Source: Bacteroidaceae bacterium (GTDB taxonomy: Bacteria; Bacteroidota; Bacteroidia; Bacteroidales; Bacteroidaceae). From it: DNA of 43,105 bases. The notes below the pieces were generated by a model. That model was given only the letters and a program-made list of their open reading frames with translations. It was not told the origin of the DNA and ran no database searches. The position numbers and the translations under genes were made by a program. The DNA lies in contig JAFZVY010000083.1 in the NCBI GenBank assembly GCA_017617575.1, positions 1-43,105 on the forward strand, read 5' to 3'. This document shows, piece after piece, positions 27,094 through 36,156 of the stretch. Numbering within the stretch: position 1 is the first letter of the stretch; the number at the start of each line of letters is the position of its first letter.

Positions 27094-27101
27094 TATATTT
27101 G
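27094..27101 (+). promoter_or_regulatory. Promoter -7 box of mannose-1-phosphate guanylyltransferase
   Basis: TATATTTG lies 36 bases upstream of the ATG at 27138. The -33 element is not obvious. Confidence 0.55.
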
Positions 27102-27137
27102 CAGCCATAAATAAAAAATGGTTTTCGAATTTAGTTT

Positions 27138-28202
27138 ATGAGCAAAGCAAATAACAACCTCGTTATAATGGCAGGTGGCGTTGGTAGTCGTTTTTGGCCA
27201 ATGAGTACACCTGAGTGTCCTAAGCAGTTTATCGACGTATTTGGAACAGGACGTACATTCCTTCAGATGACATTCGACCGCTTCAAGGGAGTGGTTGAAC
27301 CTGATAACGTATGGGTGGTAACAAGTGAGAAGTATGCCGACCTTGTCAAGGAGCAGTTGCCAGAGATTCCTGTGAGCAATATCCTTCTTGAACCTTGTCG
27401 CCGTAATACTGCTCCTTGCATTGCTTATGTAAGCTGGAGAATCAAGGCAAAGAATCCTAATGCCAACCTCGTTATCACTCCAAGTGACCATCTCGTTACT
27501 GACGTGGTAGAGTTCCAGCGTGTTATCAACTCTGCCCTCAAGTTCTCTGCTGAGACAGATGCCATCGTGACACTTGGTATGCACCCTACACGCCCTGAGA
27601 CTGGCTACGGATACATACAGGCTGACCTTCAGTCGCCATCGCTCGTAAACAAGGAAATTTTCCGTGTTGATTCTTTCCGAGAGAAACCAGACCTTGCAAC
27701 TGCTACTGAATACGTGAAGAGGAATGAGTTCTACTGGAACTCAGGTATCTTCGTATGGAGTGTGAAGACCATTGTCAATGCCCTCCGTGTATATCAGCCA
27801 GAGTTGGCTCAGATATTCGAGAACATGATGCCAATCTATGGTACAGACAAGGAACAGGCTACTATTAACGAGGAGTTCCCTAAGTGCGAGAACATATCCA
27901 TTGACTATGCCGTGATGGAGAAGGCAGACGAGATATTCGTGTTCCCTGCAGACTTCGGTTGGAGTGACGTAGGTACATGGGGCTCTCTCCATACCATTGC
28001 AGAGAAGGATGCCAACGGCAATAATGCCATCGGTCAGAACATCCGTTTCTATGAGTCAAAGAACTGTGTGGTTCACACTACAGAGGAGCGTCGCGTAATC
28101 ATTCAGGGTCTTGAGGATTATATAGTGGCAGAGAAGGACAACACCCTCCTTATTTGCAAGCTCTCAGAGGAACAGCGCATCAAGGAGTTTTCTGCGGAAT
28201 AA
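27138..28202 (+). CDS. manC: Mannose-1-phosphate guanylyltransferase
   Basis: This 354-residue nucleotidyltransferase makes GDP-mannose from mannose-1-phosphate and GTP. The activation motif GGVGSRFWPMS is at residues 13-23, with CPKQF just after it, and the second substrate-binding motif FREKPD is near residue 180. The length corresponds to the single-domain enzyme; there is no fused phosphomannose isomerase domain, unlike the long ManC of many Gammaproteobacteria. GDP-mannose feeds capsule, LPS and GDP-fucose synthesis. It is monocistronic with a promoter-like box upstream and a strong terminator 25 bases after the stop. Confidence 0.95.
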   Translation: MSKANNNLVIMAGGVGSRFWPMSTPECPKQFIDVFGTGRTFLQMTFDRFKGVVEPDNVWVVTSEKYADLVKEQLPEIPVSNILLEPCRRNTAPCIAYVSWRIKAKNPNANLVITPSDHLVTDVVEFQRVINSALKFSAETDAIVTLGMHPTRPETGYGYIQADLQSPSLVNKEIFRVDSFREKPDLATATEYVKRNEFYWNSGIFVWSVKTIVNALRVYQPELAQIFENMMPIYGTDKEQATINEEFPKCENISIDYAVMEKADEIFVFPADFGWSDVGTWGSLHTIAEKDANGNNAIGQNIRFYESKNCVVHTTEERRVIIQGLEDYIVAEKDNTLLICKLSEEQRIKEFSAE

Positions 28203-28225
28203 CGTTATAATTAATTAATATAATC

Positions 28226-28263
28226 AAGCCGTTCGGACGATATGTCTCGAACGGCTTTTTTTT
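28226..28263 (+). terminator. Rho-independent terminator of manC
   Basis: AAGCCGTTCG (28226-28235) pairs with CGAACGGCTT (28248-28257), followed by a run of T bases. Confidence 0.95.
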
Positions 28264-28384
28264 GAAGTTTTGCGGATAATAATGTCGCACCAAAGGTATG
28301 GACGAAGGAAAAAACAAATAAAAGACAGAGAAAAATAGCTAAAAACAAATATTATTGCAACGAGTAGTTTTATATCAAAAACAA

Positions 28385-28426
28385 AAGAACTTCGGAAGTT
28401 TGAATAAATTCACTTCCGAAGTTCTT
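28385..28426 (-). terminator. Terminator of the tRNA-Arg transcript
   Basis: AAGAACTTCGGAAGT (28385-28399) pairs perfectly with ACTTCCGAAGTTCTT (28412-28426). On the minus strand the hairpin is followed by TTGTTTTTGAT, just past the 3' end of the tRNA. Confidence 0.85.
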
Positions 28427-28435
28427 GTCTTGTTG

Positions 28436-28509
28436 TGACTCGCATAGGATTCAAACCTATAACCTTTTGATCCGTAGTCAAATGCTCTATTCAGTTGAGC
28501 TAGCGAGCC
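28436..28509 (-). tRNA. tRNA-Arg (anticodon ACG)
   Basis: The minus strand folds into a complete cloverleaf of 74 bases. The acceptor stem is GGCTCGC with GCGAGTC (one G-T pair) and discriminator A. The D arm contains AGCTCAACTGAATAGAGC. The anticodon stem TTTGA/TCAAA holds the loop CTACGGA with anticodon ACG. The T arm is ATAGG-TTTGAAT-CCTAT. CCA is not encoded. Anticodon ACG reads CGN arginine codons after deamination of A34 to inosine. Confidence 0.95.
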
Positions 28510-28588
28510 GAAATAAGTACGGTTATTTCCGTTTTGCGTGTGCAAAGATACGGCGTTATTTTGATTCATACAAGAGAAAAGAGGGATT

Positions 28589-30622
28589 TTATTCCTTTTT
28601 CTTCTTGTTTTTCTTCAGTTGGTTCGCTATTGCCCACTGAATTTCCGCTTCTTCCTCCTTATCCATGGCAGACAAGATGTCGCCAAAGAGTTGATGGGCG
28701 GATATGTTGTCTGCCTTTAACGATGTGCAACGGTCGAGGTCGGCACATGCCAATTCATATTCCTGCATGGCAAAGAGTATCTTGCCACGAGTATAGAGCG
28801 ATTTGAAATGAGTTGGCAGGATATCGAGTGCTCCGTTGACGGCTGTGAGCGCATCCCTCAGTTTACCTATGGAAAGAAGTGTGCGTGCCTTGTTAATATG
28901 CGCGTCAATGTAACGTGGATTCATGCGAATAGCCTTGTCGTAGTTGGCTATCGCAGCCTGTGTATCGTGCATATTGACACACTCGTCGCCAAGGAAGAGG
29001 TACTCCTTAGCGTAGTCGTTCATGATGGATTGCTTCTCATCAAGTTCCGCTTGCTTATCCTTCAACTGTTGGCGAAGAGACTCAATCTCCGACTTTAGGG
29101 TGTTGATGACGCCCAGTTTCTTGCGGATGTAACGCCATGCCCAAGGTTTCTCGATGTCGTAGCGAGCATGGATAGCTTTGAAGAAATGGGTAAGGCAGGC
29201 ATCGAAGTCACCCTTATTGAACGCCTCAACGGCATCGCTATATTCTATGTCTGCCCCAGCACGCTTGAGTGCGAGGTCAACGGCTTTCTGATTGTTGAAC
29301 TGTTGCGCAAACTGTACCACGTTCGGATTGACGAATATGTCCGATTGCGTGATAGGTTTCTTGAGTTGTAGTCCTTGTAATGAGCGGCAACGTGAGAGTG
29401 CCACGTATGTCATGCTTCCTGCGAACACTCCGCCTGTGAAGTCGATGGCTGTGCGTGAGAATGTGAGGCCTTGGCTCTTGTGAATGGTTATTGCCCATGC
29501 CAATCGTACAGGGAACTGGGTGAATGTACCGAGTTCTTCCTCCTCTATCTTCTTCTCTTTCTCGTTGTATGTGTAACGGACGTTTGCCCACATGGCACGT
29601 TCCACGTCCAGTTCCTTGCCTTCATCGGTAAGAATGTAGAGGTGGTCGCCTTTTTCGAGGTCAATACCTGTGATTGTACCGATGATGCCATTCACCCAAC
29701 GCTTGTCTTGGTCATTCTTGATGAAGATTATCTGTGCTCCCACCTTCAACTCAAGGTCGAGCAAGGTAGGAAGGGATGATTCGGGAAACTCGCCACGTAT
29801 CTCTCCCTTGAAATGTATAGGGTTGCCCTCAAGGTTGTTGAGGTTCGTCTGGTTGATGCTATCCACTACGTCACGACGTGTGGCGAGTGTGACGAACATT
29901 CCGTTTTCTCCGCTCACGTCTTGGTCAACACACGTGTTGAGTAGTTCAAGATCGTGTGAAGCGAGGTTGTTGGTACGTATATGGTCAAGTACGCTTATGA
30001 AGGCGTTGTCTGACTGGCGATATACCTTTGTCAATTCGATGGATACAAGTTGCATCTCCTTGAACACCCTTGCTGAGAAGAAATGAGGCGTTTCCCAGAA
30101 ACGGTTCAATATCTCTTGCTCGTCACGCGTTACAACAGGTTCAAGCTGAAAGACATCGCCTACGAACAACATCTGCTTGCCTCCGAATGGTTGACGGAAA
30201 TTACCCGAGTAGGTACGAAGGAGTCGGTCGATGAAGTCAATAACATCAACCCTCACCATGGATATCTCGTCGATGATGATGAGTTCGAGCGACTTAATCA
30301 ACTTGATGTGTTCCTTGTTGTACTTGAGGAATTGTTTCAACCTGCTTGGGGTGCTGAAACGTGTGTCGTCGGGTACGAGAGGGTGAAACGGTAGATGAAA
30401 GAATGAGTGCATGGTACTGCCTCCAGCATTAATGGCGGCAATACCAGTAGGTGCCAGAACAACGAACTTCTTCTTCGTGTTCTGACAGATATACTTCAAG
30501 AATGTTGATTTACCCGTACCAGCCTTGCCAGTCAGGAAGACTGATTGGTTAGTGAACTGTATTAGGTTCTGGGCGTTCTTGAACTGCGGATTCTCTGTGT
30601 CTATCGTATTTTGCGTAGGCAT
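28589..30622 (-). CDS. Pif1-like superfamily 1B helicase with C-terminal TPRs
   Basis: The 677-residue protein begins with a Pif1/RecD-type helicase core: Walker A TGKAGTGKST (31-40), APTGIAAINAGGSTMHSFF, Walker B LIIIDEISMV, VGDVFQLEPV, the motif before LTKVYRQ, and the C-terminal AITIHKSQGLTF and TYVALSRCRSL. Residues 450-520 form a linker, with a predicted coiled coil near 515-540 (LKSEIESLRQQLKDKQAELD). Residues 540-665 contain about four tetratricopeptide repeats, typical of protein docking. Expected role: 5'-to-3' unwinding of DNA, with the TPRs recruiting partners. The start overlaps the phoH end by 74 bases, so the two genes are probably co-transcribed. Confidence 0.9.
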   Translation of the reverse strand: MPTQNTIDTENPQFKNAQNLIQFTNQSVFLTGKAGTGKSTFLKYICQNTKKKFVVLAPTGIAAINAGGSTMHSFFHLPFHPLVPDDTRFSTPSRLKQFLKYNKEHIKLIKSLELIIIDEISMVRVDVIDFIDRLLRTYSGNFRQPFGGKQMLFVGDVFQLEPVVTRDEQEILNRFWETPHFFSARVFKEMQLVSIELTKVYRQSDNAFISVLDHIRTNNLASHDLELLNTCVDQDVSGENGMFVTLATRRDVVDSINQTNLNNLEGNPIHFKGEIRGEFPESSLPTLLDLELKVGAQIIFIKNDQDKRWVNGIIGTITGIDLEKGDHLYILTDEGKELDVERAMWANVRYTYNEKEKKIEEEELGTFTQFPVRLAWAITIHKSQGLTFSRTAIDFTGGVFAGSMTYVALSRCRSLQGLQLKKPITQSDIFVNPNVVQFAQQFNNQKAVDLALKRAGADIEYSDAVEAFNKGDFDACLTHFFKAIHARYDIEKPWAWRYIRKKLGVINTLKSEIESLRQQLKDKQAELDEKQSIMNDYAKEYLFLGDECVNMHDTQAAIANYDKAIRMNPRYIDAHINKARTLLSIGKLRDALTAVNGALDILPTHFKSLYTRGKILFAMQEYELACADLDRCTSLKADNISAHQLFGDILSAMDKEEEAEIQWAIANQLKKNKKKKE

Positions 30623-31535
30623 TTACTATTTTTGTGACGAGTTTGTGACGTACGATATCCTTCTCGTTCATCTGAATGATGGAGATACCCTTCACGTCCT
30701 TCAGCACCTCTGTTGCTTCCTTGAGACCAGACTTAACGCTTCGTGGAAGGTCTATCTGGGTCATGTCGCCTGTGATAATCATCTTCGTTCCCTGTCCCAT
30801 ACGGGTAAGGAACATCTTTATCTGCTGGGTGGTGGTGTTCTGTGCCTCGTCAAGGATGACAACGGCATCGTTGAGGGTACGTCCACGCATGAAGGCGAGA
30901 GGTGCAATCTGGATGACGTTCTGCTCCATATACTCCGTAAGTTTCTGGGCAGGTATCATGTCTTGGAGGGCGTCGTAGAGAGGTTGAAGGTATGGGTCAA
31001 TCTTATCCTTCATGTCACCTGGGAGGAAACCGAGTTTCTCGCCAGCCTCAACGGCAGGACGTGAAAGGATAATCTTGCGAATCTCCTTGTTCTTCAACGC
31101 ACGTACGGCAAGTGCTATACTCATGTATGTCTTACCCGAACCAGCAGGACCGATGGCAAAAATCATGTCGGTAGTATTGAATGCCTCCACAAGTTTCTGC
31201 TGGTTGTCGCTGCGAGGGATGATAGGCTTACCTGTCACGCTATATACGATGGCGGAGTTATCCGAGCTCTCCTCCTTGGTGCGTTCGCCCTTAATGATGT
31301 TGAGGATGGTGTCCTCGTTGAGTGAGTTGTACTTGATGCAATGTTGCTGCATCTTGTCGATGTTGTCCTCAAAGGCACACATCTCCTCCTCGTCGCCCAT
31401 CACCTTGATGATGTTGCCACGAGCGATAATGCGTAGTTTTGGATACAAAGCCTTAATCATCTGGATATGGACATTCTTCACGCCATAGAAAGTGACAAGG
31501 TCGATGTTCTCAAGAACGATATGCTTTTCTATCAA
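30549..31535 (-). CDS. phoH: PhoH family ATPase
   Basis: This 328-residue P-loop ATPase has the PhoH/YbeZ layout: an N-terminal RNA-binding-like region with YPKLRIIARGNIIKVMGD, then GPAGSGKTYMSIALAV (Walker A 129-136), SRPAVEAGEKLGFLPGD and Walker B VVILDEAQNTT, GTKMIITGD and the C-terminal VRHKLVTKIVNAYAKY. PhoH/YbeZ acts in RNA metabolism, usually with the RNase YbeY, which is not in this window. It sits between queF and the Pif1-like helicase on the minus strand, suggesting one transcript. The C-terminal tail after AYAKY is within the overlap with the helicase start. Confidence 0.95.
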   Translation of the reverse strand: MIEKHIVLENIDLVTFYGVKNVHIQMIKALYPKLRIIARGNIIKVMGDEEEMCAFEDNIDKMQQHCIKYNSLNEDTILNIIKGERTKEESSDNSAIVYSVTGKPIIPRSDNQQKLVEAFNTTDMIFAIGPAGSGKTYMSIALAVRALKNKEIRKIILSRPAVEAGEKLGFLPGDMKDKIDPYLQPLYDALQDMIPAQKLTEYMEQNVIQIAPLAFMRGRTLNDAVVILDEAQNTTTQQIKMFLTRMGQGTKMIITGDMTQIDLPRSVKSGLKEATEVLKDVKGISIIQMNEKDIVRHKLVTKIVNAYAKYDRHRESAVQERPEPNTVH

Positions 31536-31558
31536 GTTTGTAAGATTTTTTATATGTA

Positions 31559-31583
31559 AGAGCTCACCGAAGCCGGCGAGCTT
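31559..31583 (-). terminator. Hairpin between queF and phoH
   Basis: On the minus strand AAGCTCGCCG and CGGTGAGCTC pair around GCTT, with one mismatch and one wobble. No strong T-tract follows directly, although an AT-rich ATAAAAAATCTTAC lies just beyond. It may attenuate rather than end transcription into phoH. Confidence 0.45.
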
Positions 31584-31590
31584 ATGAAGA

Positions 31591-32055
31591 TTACATATTG
31601 TGATTCATCATTCTGTAGTTAGCCATTTCCTCATACTTCGTTCCCGGACGACCGTAGTTGGCGTATGGGTAGATGCTGATGCCTCCACGTGGAGTGAAGA
31701 TGCCAGTCACCTCAATGTACTTTGGATCCATAAGGCGGATGAGGTCTTTCATAATCTTGTTGACGCAATCCTCGTGGAAGTCGCCATGATTACGGAAAGA
31801 GAAAAGATAGAGCTTGAGGCTCTTGCTCTCAACCATGCGCTGGTCAGGGAGATATGATATGCGAATTTCAGCAAAGTCTGGCTGACCTGTGATAGGACAG
31901 AGGCTTGTGAACTCAGGGCAGTTGAACTGTACCCAATAGTCATTCTCGGGGTGCTTATTCTGGAATGTCTCCAGAACCTCTGGGGCATAATCCTGACGGT
32001 ATTCAGTTTTCTTGCCAAGGCTTTTGAGCCCCTCTGTTTCGCGTCCGTTGCTCAT
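31591..32055 (-). CDS. queF: NADPH-dependent preQ0 reductase (type I QueF)
   Basis: The 154-residue enzyme reduces 7-cyano-7-deazaguanine to preQ1 in queuosine synthesis. The nucleophilic cysteine is Cys53 in [12 protein letters not shown], with Asp60. The QueF motif [16 protein letters not shown] (76-91) and the following HED (94-96) are present. Length matches the short, single-domain type I enzyme. A near-perfect promoter (TTTG, 19 bases, TAACTTTG) lies upstream, with about 55 bases of leader. I do not see a clear preQ1 riboswitch in that leader. The gene is the first of the queF-phoH-helicase series. Confidence 0.96.
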   Translation of the reverse strand: MSNGRETEGLKSLGKKTEYRQDYAPEVLETFQNKHPENDYWVQFNCPEFTSLCPITGQPDFAEIRISYLPDQRMVESKSLKLYLFSFRNHGDFHEDCVNKIMKDLIRLMDPKYIEVTGIFTPRGGISIYPYANYGRPGTKYEEMANYRMMNHNM

Positions 32056-32110
32056 TAAAATATGCTTTTGTTTTAGTGAAAATATACTTTGAAACTACTT
32101 AATTTAGCTG

Positions 32111-32141
32111 CAAAGTTACTGCAAAGTAGAGTAAAAGCAAA
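32111..32141 (-). promoter_or_regulatory. queF promoter
   Basis: On the minus strand the -33 box TTTG (32138-32141) and the -7 box TAACTTTG (32111-32118) are separated by 19 bases, the canonical Bacteroidetes spacing. Confidence 0.85.
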
Positions 32142-32159
32142 GAATGAATGGCATTATTT

Positions 32160-32190
32160 TTTGAAAATAACATTATATTGTATATCTTTG
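32160..32190 (+). promoter_or_regulatory. Promoter of the GT2-DUF4922/SpoIID/transporter operon
   Basis: TTTG (32160-32163), 19 bases, TATCTTTG (32183-32190). Both boxes fit the consensus exactly. The leader to the ATG at 32309 is about 115 bases, long enough to carry regulation, but I see no known riboswitch. Confidence 0.85.
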
Positions 32191-32308
32191 CACAAATGTT
32201 ACATTTATCCTTTCGGATGGAAATCTGTAATAACAAGAGAAAGTGAAGTAAAGCAGAGACCATCCAAGGATTAATCTATAATGTTGAAAGACCCAAAATA
32301 TTATTGTT

Positions 32309-34807
32309 ATGAAAAAAGGAATTGATTGCTTCCTTTCTTGCGCCAATCCTTCGTTGATTGACGGCTTGATAGTAGAACTGAAGGCTCAGAAGCATGTCAA
32401 TAATGTGTTTATCCTCTCTCCCTCTTCTGAAATTCAGGAGTACAAGGGTTGCAAGATATTGACAATATCAAATGTGTTGTCGTCAGATGCCATCAAGGTT
32501 ATATTTGACCATGCCGTATCTGACTACGCTATCGGTTTCTCTCACCCAGAGACCGTTTCGCTTGGCTATGGTGCTATCCAGCGCATGTTTAATGTAGCAA
32601 ACGGTCTCGGAACAGCCATTCTCTATGCTGACCGCTACAAGGTAAAGGAGGGACAGAGCTACGCTTCGCCAACAATTGACATCCAATATGGTAGCGTACG
32701 CGATGACTTCGACTTCGGTTCGGTAGTTCTCTTCTCCATAGGCATGATGAAGCGTTTCATGGAAGAGAGGCAGAACCGTCCACTCGTATATTCCGGATGG
32801 TATGAGTTTATGCTCTACCTCCTTCGCCATAAGTATGAGGCACCTTTGTTCCACCTTCACGAGTATCTCTATACCGAAGAGGAACTTGACCTCCGCAAGA
32901 GCGGAGAGAAGCAGTTTGACTATGTCAACCCACGCAATCGTGAGGCACAGATTGAGAAGGAGATGGTAGTGACTGAGCATCTCAAGGAGATAGGCGCATA
33001 CATCTCTACGGAATCAATCATGGATATCGACCACTCAAAGGGCGACTTTGACGTTGAGGCTTCGGTCATCATTCCTGTGCGCAACCGTGAAAAGACAATA
33101 GAGGATGCTGTACGTTCAGCACTCTCACAAAAAGCAACATTTGACTTTAACGTCATCGTCGTGGATAATCATTCCACTGATGGCACTACTGATATATTGA
33201 AGCGGCTGGCAACTGAGGACAGTCGTGTGAAGCACATCATACCTTCACGCACAGACCTCGGTATCGGCGGTTGCTGGAATCTTGCCTGCAACGACGAGGC
33301 TTGCGGACGCTTTGCCGTTCAGCTTGACAGCGACGACCTCTATAGCGGAGAAGACACGCTCCAGCGTATCGTGGATAAATTCTACGAGGAGAAGTGCGCT
33401 ATGGTCATCGGTTCGTACCGTATGTGCAACTTCCAGCTTGAGACACTTCCTCCGGGTCTTATCGACCATAAGGAATGGACTGATGACAACGGTCGCAACA
33501 ATGCCCTCCGCATCAACGGGCTTGGCGCACCACGGGCATTCTTCACTCCTCTACTCCGTAAGATTGGTGTTCCTAACACAAGCTACGGTGAGGATTATGC
33601 ACTCGGTCTTGCATTCTCACGCAAGTATAAGATTGGTCGTATCTTCGATGAGCTATACCTTTGCCGTCGTTGGGAAGGCAACTCAGATGCAGCACTCTCG
33701 CCAGAGAAGGTTAATGCCAATAACGCATACAAGGACGGTCTTCGTACCATCGAGATACTTGACCGCCGTAATCTCAACAACTACTGGAACTGTGAGGCAA
33801 CCGTGGATATTGCCAACGAGTTATTCGACCTCCAGATGGATAAGTGGGCAGAGGTGGCAGAGCGTTATGAGCAGTTGAAGAACGTTGCTGTCAATCATCT
33901 TATCTGCGACCAAGTGAAACTTGTCACTCAGTTCAACCCAGCACGTATTGCAAGTACGGGAGCCAAGATTGACACCAAGAGCATCAAGGAACGTCCTTGC
34001 TTCCTCTGTGAGCACAACCGTCCAGAGGAACAGACGGATTACTCCATAGCAAAGCGTTACCAGTTGCTTGTCAATCCTTTCCCAATCCTTCCACGTCATT
34101 TCACCATAGCGTCACGTCATCATCAGCCACAGGCAATCATCGACAGATACGAGGACATGATGAATATCACGGACGGATTTGGCGACGAGATGCTTGTGTT
34201 CTACAACGGCCCTCTTTGCGGAGCATCTGCCCCTGACCACATGCACTTCCAGGCAGGAAGTCGTGGTGTAGTTCCTTTGGAGCGCGACTGGGACAACAAC
34301 TACCGTAGGACACGTTCACGTGTCTATCCTATCAGCGAGGATGAATTGCTTGAGGCAAGCCGTCTCGAACAACTTGCGGACAACACAGGTATCTTCAGTC
34401 TTCGTGGATATGTGTGTCCGGGAGTAATCATCATCACTCGTACAGCTTCGGCTAATGCTTATCTTTTCAAGAAGATCTATGACGTTCTTCCTATACCAGA
34501 GGGAGCAACAGAACCGATGATGAATATCCTTGCATGGAAGGAGAACAGTACAACTGATGGCTCACCACGTATCGTGAGCGTCATCCTTCCACGTGCAAAG
34601 CATCGTCCTGACTGCTACTACGCTGAAGGTGATGACAAGATACTCGTAAGCCCGGGTGCTCTCGACATGGGAGGTCTAATCATCACTCCTCGTGAGGAAG
34701 ACTTCCGCAAGATTACCCCAGACATGGCTGGTAGCATCATACGTGAGTGCGGCATGTCGCTTGACGATGAGTTGGCGATGATTATGAACATGAAGAAAGT
34801 ACAATGA
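32309..34807 (+). CDS. GT2 glycosyltransferase fused to a DUF4922 nucleotidyltransferase-like domain
   Basis: The 832-residue protein has three parts. Residues 1-245 are an alpha/beta domain I do not recognise, possibly a second GT-like fold. Residues 250-470 are a family 2 glycosyltransferase (ASVIIPVRNREKTIEDAVRS, VVDNHSTDG, and the metal motif LDSDD at 339-343). Residues 555-832 resemble DUF4922: CFLC (564-567, a likely metal site), NPFPILPRHFTIAS and the histidine-triad motif HMHFQ (His644, His646, Gln648). The last is the hallmark of GalT/Apa2-type nucleotidyltransferases or phosphorylases. The ATG of the SpoIID-like gene overlaps this stop (ATGA). I infer coupled sugar activation and transfer, perhaps in cell-wall or glycan salvage; the substrate is unknown. 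Confidence 0.88.
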   Translation: MKKGIDCFLSCANPSLIDGLIVELKAQKHVNNVFILSPSSEIQEYKGCKILTISNVLSSDAIKVIFDHAVSDYAIGFSHPETVSLGYGAIQRMFNVANGLGTAILYADRYKVKEGQSYASPTIDIQYGSVRDDFDFGSVVLFSIGMMKRFMEERQNRPLVYSGWYEFMLYLLRHKYEAPLFHLHEYLYTEEELDLRKSGEKQFDYVNPRNREAQIEKEMVVTEHLKEIGAYISTESIMDIDHSKGDFDVEASVIIPVRNREKTIEDAVRSALSQKATFDFNVIVVDNHSTDGTTDILKRLATEDSRVKHIIPSRTDLGIGGCWNLACNDEACGRFAVQLDSDDLYSGEDTLQRIVDKFYEEKCAMVIGSYRMCNFQLETLPPGLIDHKEWTDDNGRNNALRINGLGAPRAFFTPLLRKIGVPNTSYGEDYALGLAFSRKYKIGRIFDELYLCRRWEGNSDAALSPEKVNANNAYKDGLRTIEILDRRNLNNYWNCEATVDIANELFDLQMDKWAEVAERYEQLKNVAVNHLICDQVKLVTQFNPARIASTGAKIDTKSIKERPCFLCEHNRPEEQTDYSIAKRYQLLVNPFPILPRHFTIASRHHQPQAIIDRYEDMMNITDGFGDEMLVFYNGPLCGASAPDHMHFQAGSRGVVPLERDWDNNYRRTRSRVYPISEDELLEASRLEQLADNTGIFSLRGYVCPGVIIITRTASANAYLFKKIYDVLPIPEGATEPMMNILAWKENSTTDGSPRIVSVILPRAKHRPDCYYAEGDDKILVSPGALDMGGLIITPREEDFRKITPDMAGSIIRECGMSLDDELAMIMNMKKVQ

Positions 34808-36036
34808 AAGAACCCAAGATAAGCGTAGGCATACTTCATGCCGACCATATCCGCTTTGCCTTGAACACGGCCTATACTGTAGGTTCAGATGAGGTGAAGG
34901 GTGAGGAAGAGGTGTCCTTAATTGACGGACGTATCTCTTGGCGTGGCGTGACTTACGACGAACTGATATTTGAACCGAAGGAGGCGTCTGCCTCCTTTTG
35001 TTTGTATGATGTCGTCATCGGCATCAACTTCCATTGGGAGAGAAAGGAGAACCAGACATTCAAGGGCATTCTCAAGTTCATCATAGACGAAGGAACGCTT
35101 TGTGCCGTAAACATCCTCGGTGTGGAGGATTACCTCAAATGTGTAATCTCAAGCGAGATGAGTGCCACGGCAAGCCTTGAGTTTCTGAAGGCTCATGCTG
35201 TCATAAGCCGTTCGTGGGTACTTGCACAGATAAGATGCAAGAATCATGGCACGGCTGAAAACGGTATGACTTCATCTTCAAATGATGGAGATACTATTAT
35301 AAAATGGTACGACCACGATGCACACCAGAACTTTGACGTGTGTGCCGATGACCATTGCCAGCGTTACCAAGGCATTACTCGCATCAAGAGTCAGACGGCA
35401 CTTGAGGCCATTGAGGCAACACGAGGCAAGGTCTTGATGTATGGCGATGATATATGTGATGCTCGTTTCTCCAAGTGCTGTGGCGGTATGATGGAAGAGT
35501 TCCAGAACTGTTGGGAGGATTCTCCTAAACCATACCTTGTGGCAAAGCGTGACGCAATAGGCGACAGTGGTGACTTCTGCAACACGAATGACAAGAGCAT
35601 CCTGTCACAGGTTCTTAATGGCTACGACCAAGAGACAGCCGACTTCTATCGTTGGACGGTTCGCTATACGACGGACGAACTTTCTGAACTTGTCCGTCGT
35701 AAGTCAGGCATAGATTTTGGTAGGATAACCGACCTCATTCCAATTGAACGAGGAGCATCCGACCGTCTTATCCTCCTCAAGATTGTGGGAGAGAAAAAGA
35801 CTGTCACCGTGGGCAAGGAACTGGAGATAAGGAAGTGGCTCAGCGAGTCGCACCTCTATTCTTCTGCCTTCGATGTGGAAAAGACAACGGATGGTTTCAT
35901 CCTTCATGGCAAAGGTTGGGGACATGGTGTAGGTCTCTGCCAGATAGGTGCAGCCGTTATGGGTAGCAAGGGATATAGGTATGACGGCATACTTATGCAC
36001 TACTATCCTAATTCGGAGATAAAAGAGATATATTGA
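34804..36036 (+). CDS. SpoIID/LytB-domain protein lacking a signal peptide
   Basis: The 410-residue protein is a SpoIID-like lytic transglycosylase domain protein. Visible motifs are LGVEDYLKCVISSEMSATAS followed by EFLKAHAVISRSW, then KSQTALEAIEATRGKVLMY, FSKCCGGMMEEFQNCW, and the C-terminal GKGWGHGVGLCQIGAAVMG. These are the conserved SpoIID segments, including the glutamate of SSEMS. Unlike classical SpoIID it has no N-terminal signal or membrane helix, so it is predicted cytoplasmic. It overlaps the previous stop by the ATGA quartet and is followed by two AmpG-like transporters. A cytoplasmic muropeptide-cleaving role after import is a reasonable inference. Confidence 0.88.
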   Translation: MKEPKISVGILHADHIRFALNTAYTVGSDEVKGEEEVSLIDGRISWRGVTYDELIFEPKEASASFCLYDVVIGINFHWERKENQTFKGILKFIIDEGTLCAVNILGVEDYLKCVISSEMSATASLEFLKAHAVISRSWVLAQIRCKNHGTAENGMTSSSNDGDTIIKWYDHDAHQNFDVCADDHCQRYQGITRIKSQTALEAIEATRGKVLMYGDDICDARFSKCCGGMMEEFQNCWEDSPKPYLVAKRDAIGDSGDFCNTNDKSILSQVLNGYDQETADFYRWTVRYTTDELSELVRRKSGIDFGRITDLIPIERGASDRLILLKIVGEKKTVTVGKELEIRKWLSESHLYSSAFDVEKTTDGFILHGKGWGHGVGLCQIGAAVMGSKGYRYDGILMHYYPNSEIKEIY

Positions 36037-36041
36037 TAATG

Positions 36042-36107
36042 TCAAATCTATAATCTCAAATTTATGCCTACGGGTCTTTGTTCGGGACGCATAGATTATA
36101 GATTTGA
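36042..36107 (+). repeat. 14-base inverted repeat between SpoIID and MFS genes
   Basis: TCAAATCTATAATC (36042-36055) and GATTATAGATTTGA (36094-36107) are exact complements separated by 38 bases that contain GGGTCTTTGTTCGGG. It may form a hairpin reducing read-through into the transporters. Confidence 0.75.
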
Positions 36108-36156
36108 GATATGATTTGAGGTTCCCAACGGAACACATACATTTGTAATAATTAAG

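Noticed and set aside
32056-32308. preQ1 riboswitch near queF or a riboswitch before the GT2 fusion
   Set aside because: I could not find the short conserved preQ1 pseudoknot pattern in the queF leader, and the other leader shows no known motif. A covariance-model scan would settle this.
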